A stretch of DNA of 64,000 nt from Candidatus Zhuqueibacterota bacterium. Lineage in GTDB: Bacteria; Zhuqueibacterota; Zhuqueibacteria; Thermofontimicrobiales; Thiofontviventaceae. The notes under the pieces are model-generated. The model ran no database searches. It was not told the DNA's origin and saw only the letters and a program-made list of their open reading frames with translations. Position numbers and translations under genes: made by a program. Where the stretch lies: contig JAFGDW010000082.1 in the NCBI GenBank assembly GCA_016931935.1, positions 1-64,000 of the forward strand. The letters are read 5' to 3'. This document shows, piece after piece, positions 62,754 to 64,000 of the stretch; positions within the stretch are counted from its first letter, which is position 1, and every line of letters begins with the position of its first letter.

Positions 62754-62777
62754 GGAATCATCCCCTCCGAGTATGGA

Positions 62778-63629
62778 TTATTGAGTCGTTCCTCCTTGAT
62801 GAACGACAATACGACGCCGGTTTTGTGTGGTCTTTTTCTCAATGTCATACAAATTTTCAAAACCGACTTCCGGGATATTTTCATTAATTTCCAGATCATC
62901 GGGATTGCGAAGTAGTAATCTGAGAGTACCGGCGGTTGATGCAAACGATAAAAGTTCGGCTTCTTCCGGAGTTACTTTGAGCGTAACAGAATTGTACGCT
63001 TCTAACATAAATTGAGCCGGATTTTGTCCACCGATAGCGGGAGTCGCAGCGACGCTTTTTTTCATGCCAACAGCAAGCACGGTTATGCATTGCAGCAGGG
63101 TTTTCGTACGCGTTTGCACGGATTTCCCATCTTGCGTGGGCACTTGAAACGTAACGACCACATCCACCCTGTCATTTTCCGTAATATGCCCGGCGATGCC
63201 GCTAATTTCATCCACCGAGATAGTCACCGCTCGCTCATTCCCTTCCTTTAGGAGACTATTCGATAAACGTTCCGATACCTCAGCGACCTCAGGGTAATTC
63301 CAACTGATTTGCTGTCCTTTGGAAATTGCCACCAACGATTTGGAATCGAGTATCGATGTCAAGTAAGCCGGTCCGATAACATTGGGGATGACAAATTTTT
63401 GCGGAATTTCCGCGACTTCGAGATTAGCCTGTGTAAAAGGCTCCCCTTTCCGGATATCAACAGCGGCGACTAACACCGGCACTTTCGTACCGTACATACG
63501 TTCCTTTTTATTCATATACCACATCAACAAAATCACCGCCACCACACCGGAAAGAACTGCTATAAACAGAATGGTTCGATCCTGTCGGATTTTTGTGACC
63601 ATTCCCTGTTCCTGATTTGCGTTATTCAA
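62778..63629 (-). CDS. RcpC/CpaB Flp pilus assembly protein
   Basis: A 283-residue protein with an N-terminal membrane span (about 20-38) and a SAF-like domain (PVLVAAVDIRKGEPFTQANLEVAEIP in pieces), then the Flp pilus CpaB region (LSNSLLKEGNERAVTISVDEI, VDVVVTFQVPT, NSVTLKVTPEEAELLSFAS). It probably links the secretin to the inner membrane. It starts with a rare TTG at 63629, chosen because AAGGAG precedes it at good spacing; an ATG at 63602 is the alternative. Confidence 0.87.
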   Translation of the reverse strand: MNNANQEQGMVTKIRQDRTILFIAVLSGVVAVILLMWYMNKKERMYGTKVPVLVAAVDIRKGEPFTQANLEVAEIPQKFVIPNVIGPAYLTSILDSKSLVAISKGQQISWNYPEVAEVSERLSNSLLKEGNERAVTISVDEISGIAGHITENDRVDVVVTFQVPTQDGKSVQTRTKTLLQCITVLAVGMKKSVAATPAIGGQNPAQFMLEAYNSVTLKVTPEEAELLSFASTAGTLRLLLRNPDDLEINENIPEVGFENLYDIEKKTTQNRRRIVVHQGGTTQ

Positions 63630-63658
63630 TGTATTCTCCTTACCTTAATCGGATTATG

Positions 63659-64000
63659 CTAACCTGGGAAAAAATGAAATTGAAAGACCTTATCGGAAAT
63701 GACCGCTACAATCGTCCCAACCGCAATACAAAATCCGAAAGGTATTTTATGACTATCCTCTTTAATTAAAGGTTCTGCCTGAACATGTGGAATCAAAAAA
63801 CTAAAAACTGATTGTGCAATATTTTTCAAACCCTTTAACAACGTACCACGAAATGCCATAACGAGCAACGCAAGAATTCCTCCGGTGAATATGGAGAATA
63901 GCATGGCATCAAGAATAAATGGATATCCTTTGAACGCACCAATCGCGCCCATTAACTTAACATCACCACCACCCATGCCGCCAAATAAAAACATTACCAA
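63659..64000 (-). CDS. prepilin peptidase A24 (TadV/CpaA-like), partial
   Basis: The C-terminal 113 residues of an inner-membrane aspartic peptidase; the N terminus lies beyond the right edge. GGMGGGDVKLMGAIGA carries the second conserved Asp (GGGDxK motif) of type IV prepilin peptidases, and three hydrophobic segments follow. It should process the Flp pilin and TadE-like proteins. It is the first gene seen in transcription order. A pilin gene would lie upstream of it, outside the window. Confidence 0.85.
   Translation of the reverse strand: MVMFLFGGMGGGDVKLMGAIGAFKGYPFILDAMLFSIFTGGILALLVMAFRGTLLKGLKNIAQSVFSFLIPHVQAEPLIKEDSHKIPFGFCIAVGTIVAVISDKVFQFHFFPG

Noticed and set aside
1-64000. tRNA, rRNA, prophage or transposase genes
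   Set aside because: No T-loop/cloverleaf pattern, rRNA-like stretch, integrase, phage structural gene or transposase was recognised in the translations or gaps.

Overview
The window is one continuous, gene-dense stretch of a moderately AT-rich Gram-negative bacterial chromosome. Three traits suggest a member of the FCB superphylum, with Calditrichota/KSB1-like lineages the best guess: secreted proteins ending in a T9SS/FlgD-type C-terminal domain (21935-23440, 43110-46340), a PorV/PorQ-family outer-membrane protein (46373-47386), and many secreted or barrel-like proteins. This placement is inference; no rRNA or tRNA gene is visible.

Layout. 1-10.9 kb holds housekeeping genes: rnhB, a YraN-family protein, a DUF5683-like membrane protein, an S55 (SpoIVB-type) peptidase, a beta-propeller protein, an NrnA-like DHH phosphoesterase, gpmI and xth. 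11.0-18.7 kb is a minus-strand aromatic amino-acid operon, in transcription order chorismate mutase, DAHP synthase, tyrA, aroA, aroE, aroK, aroB and aroQ. 18.9-21.3 kb has a PepC-type peptidase and a radical SAM protein. 21.9-31.0 kb is an accessory surface module: a sigma54 two-component system flanked in mirror image by two paralogous pairs, each a secreted Asp-rich repeat protein plus a barrel-like protein. 31.2-32.6 kb has a bacteriohemerythrin and an unknown exported protein. 32.6-39.9 kb is a minus-strand one-carbon operon (fhs, folD, a GntR regulator, a methyl-THF methyltransferase, MetV, MetF, a corrinoid protein). 40.4-51.8 kb is a plus-strand Ser/Thr kinase - Ig protein - PorV - coiled-coil - FHA/propeller - PP2C operon. 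52.3 kb to the right edge is a minus-strand Tad pilus locus rich in FHA domains.

The main discovery is upstream of the aromatic operon. A strong minus-strand promoter (TTGACA-17-TATATT) is followed by an unannotated 31-codon leader ORF (18589-18494). Nine of its codons 7-18 are Tyr or Phe. Next come an intrinsic terminator (18470-18436) and then the chorismate mutase gene. Three segments of this leader can pair in mutually exclusive ways (1:2, 2:3, 3:4). This is the architecture of a ribosome-mediated transcription attenuator sensing Tyr and Phe, placed before the genes that make them.

The intergenic regions also hold several non-coding repeat families. One is a 133-bp terminal-inverted-repeat element with three equal-length copies and one decayed copy. 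Two copies in opposite orientation flank aroB inside the operon, and a third is inserted into a second inverted-repeat element. No CRISPR array, prophage, transposase or RNA gene was seen.
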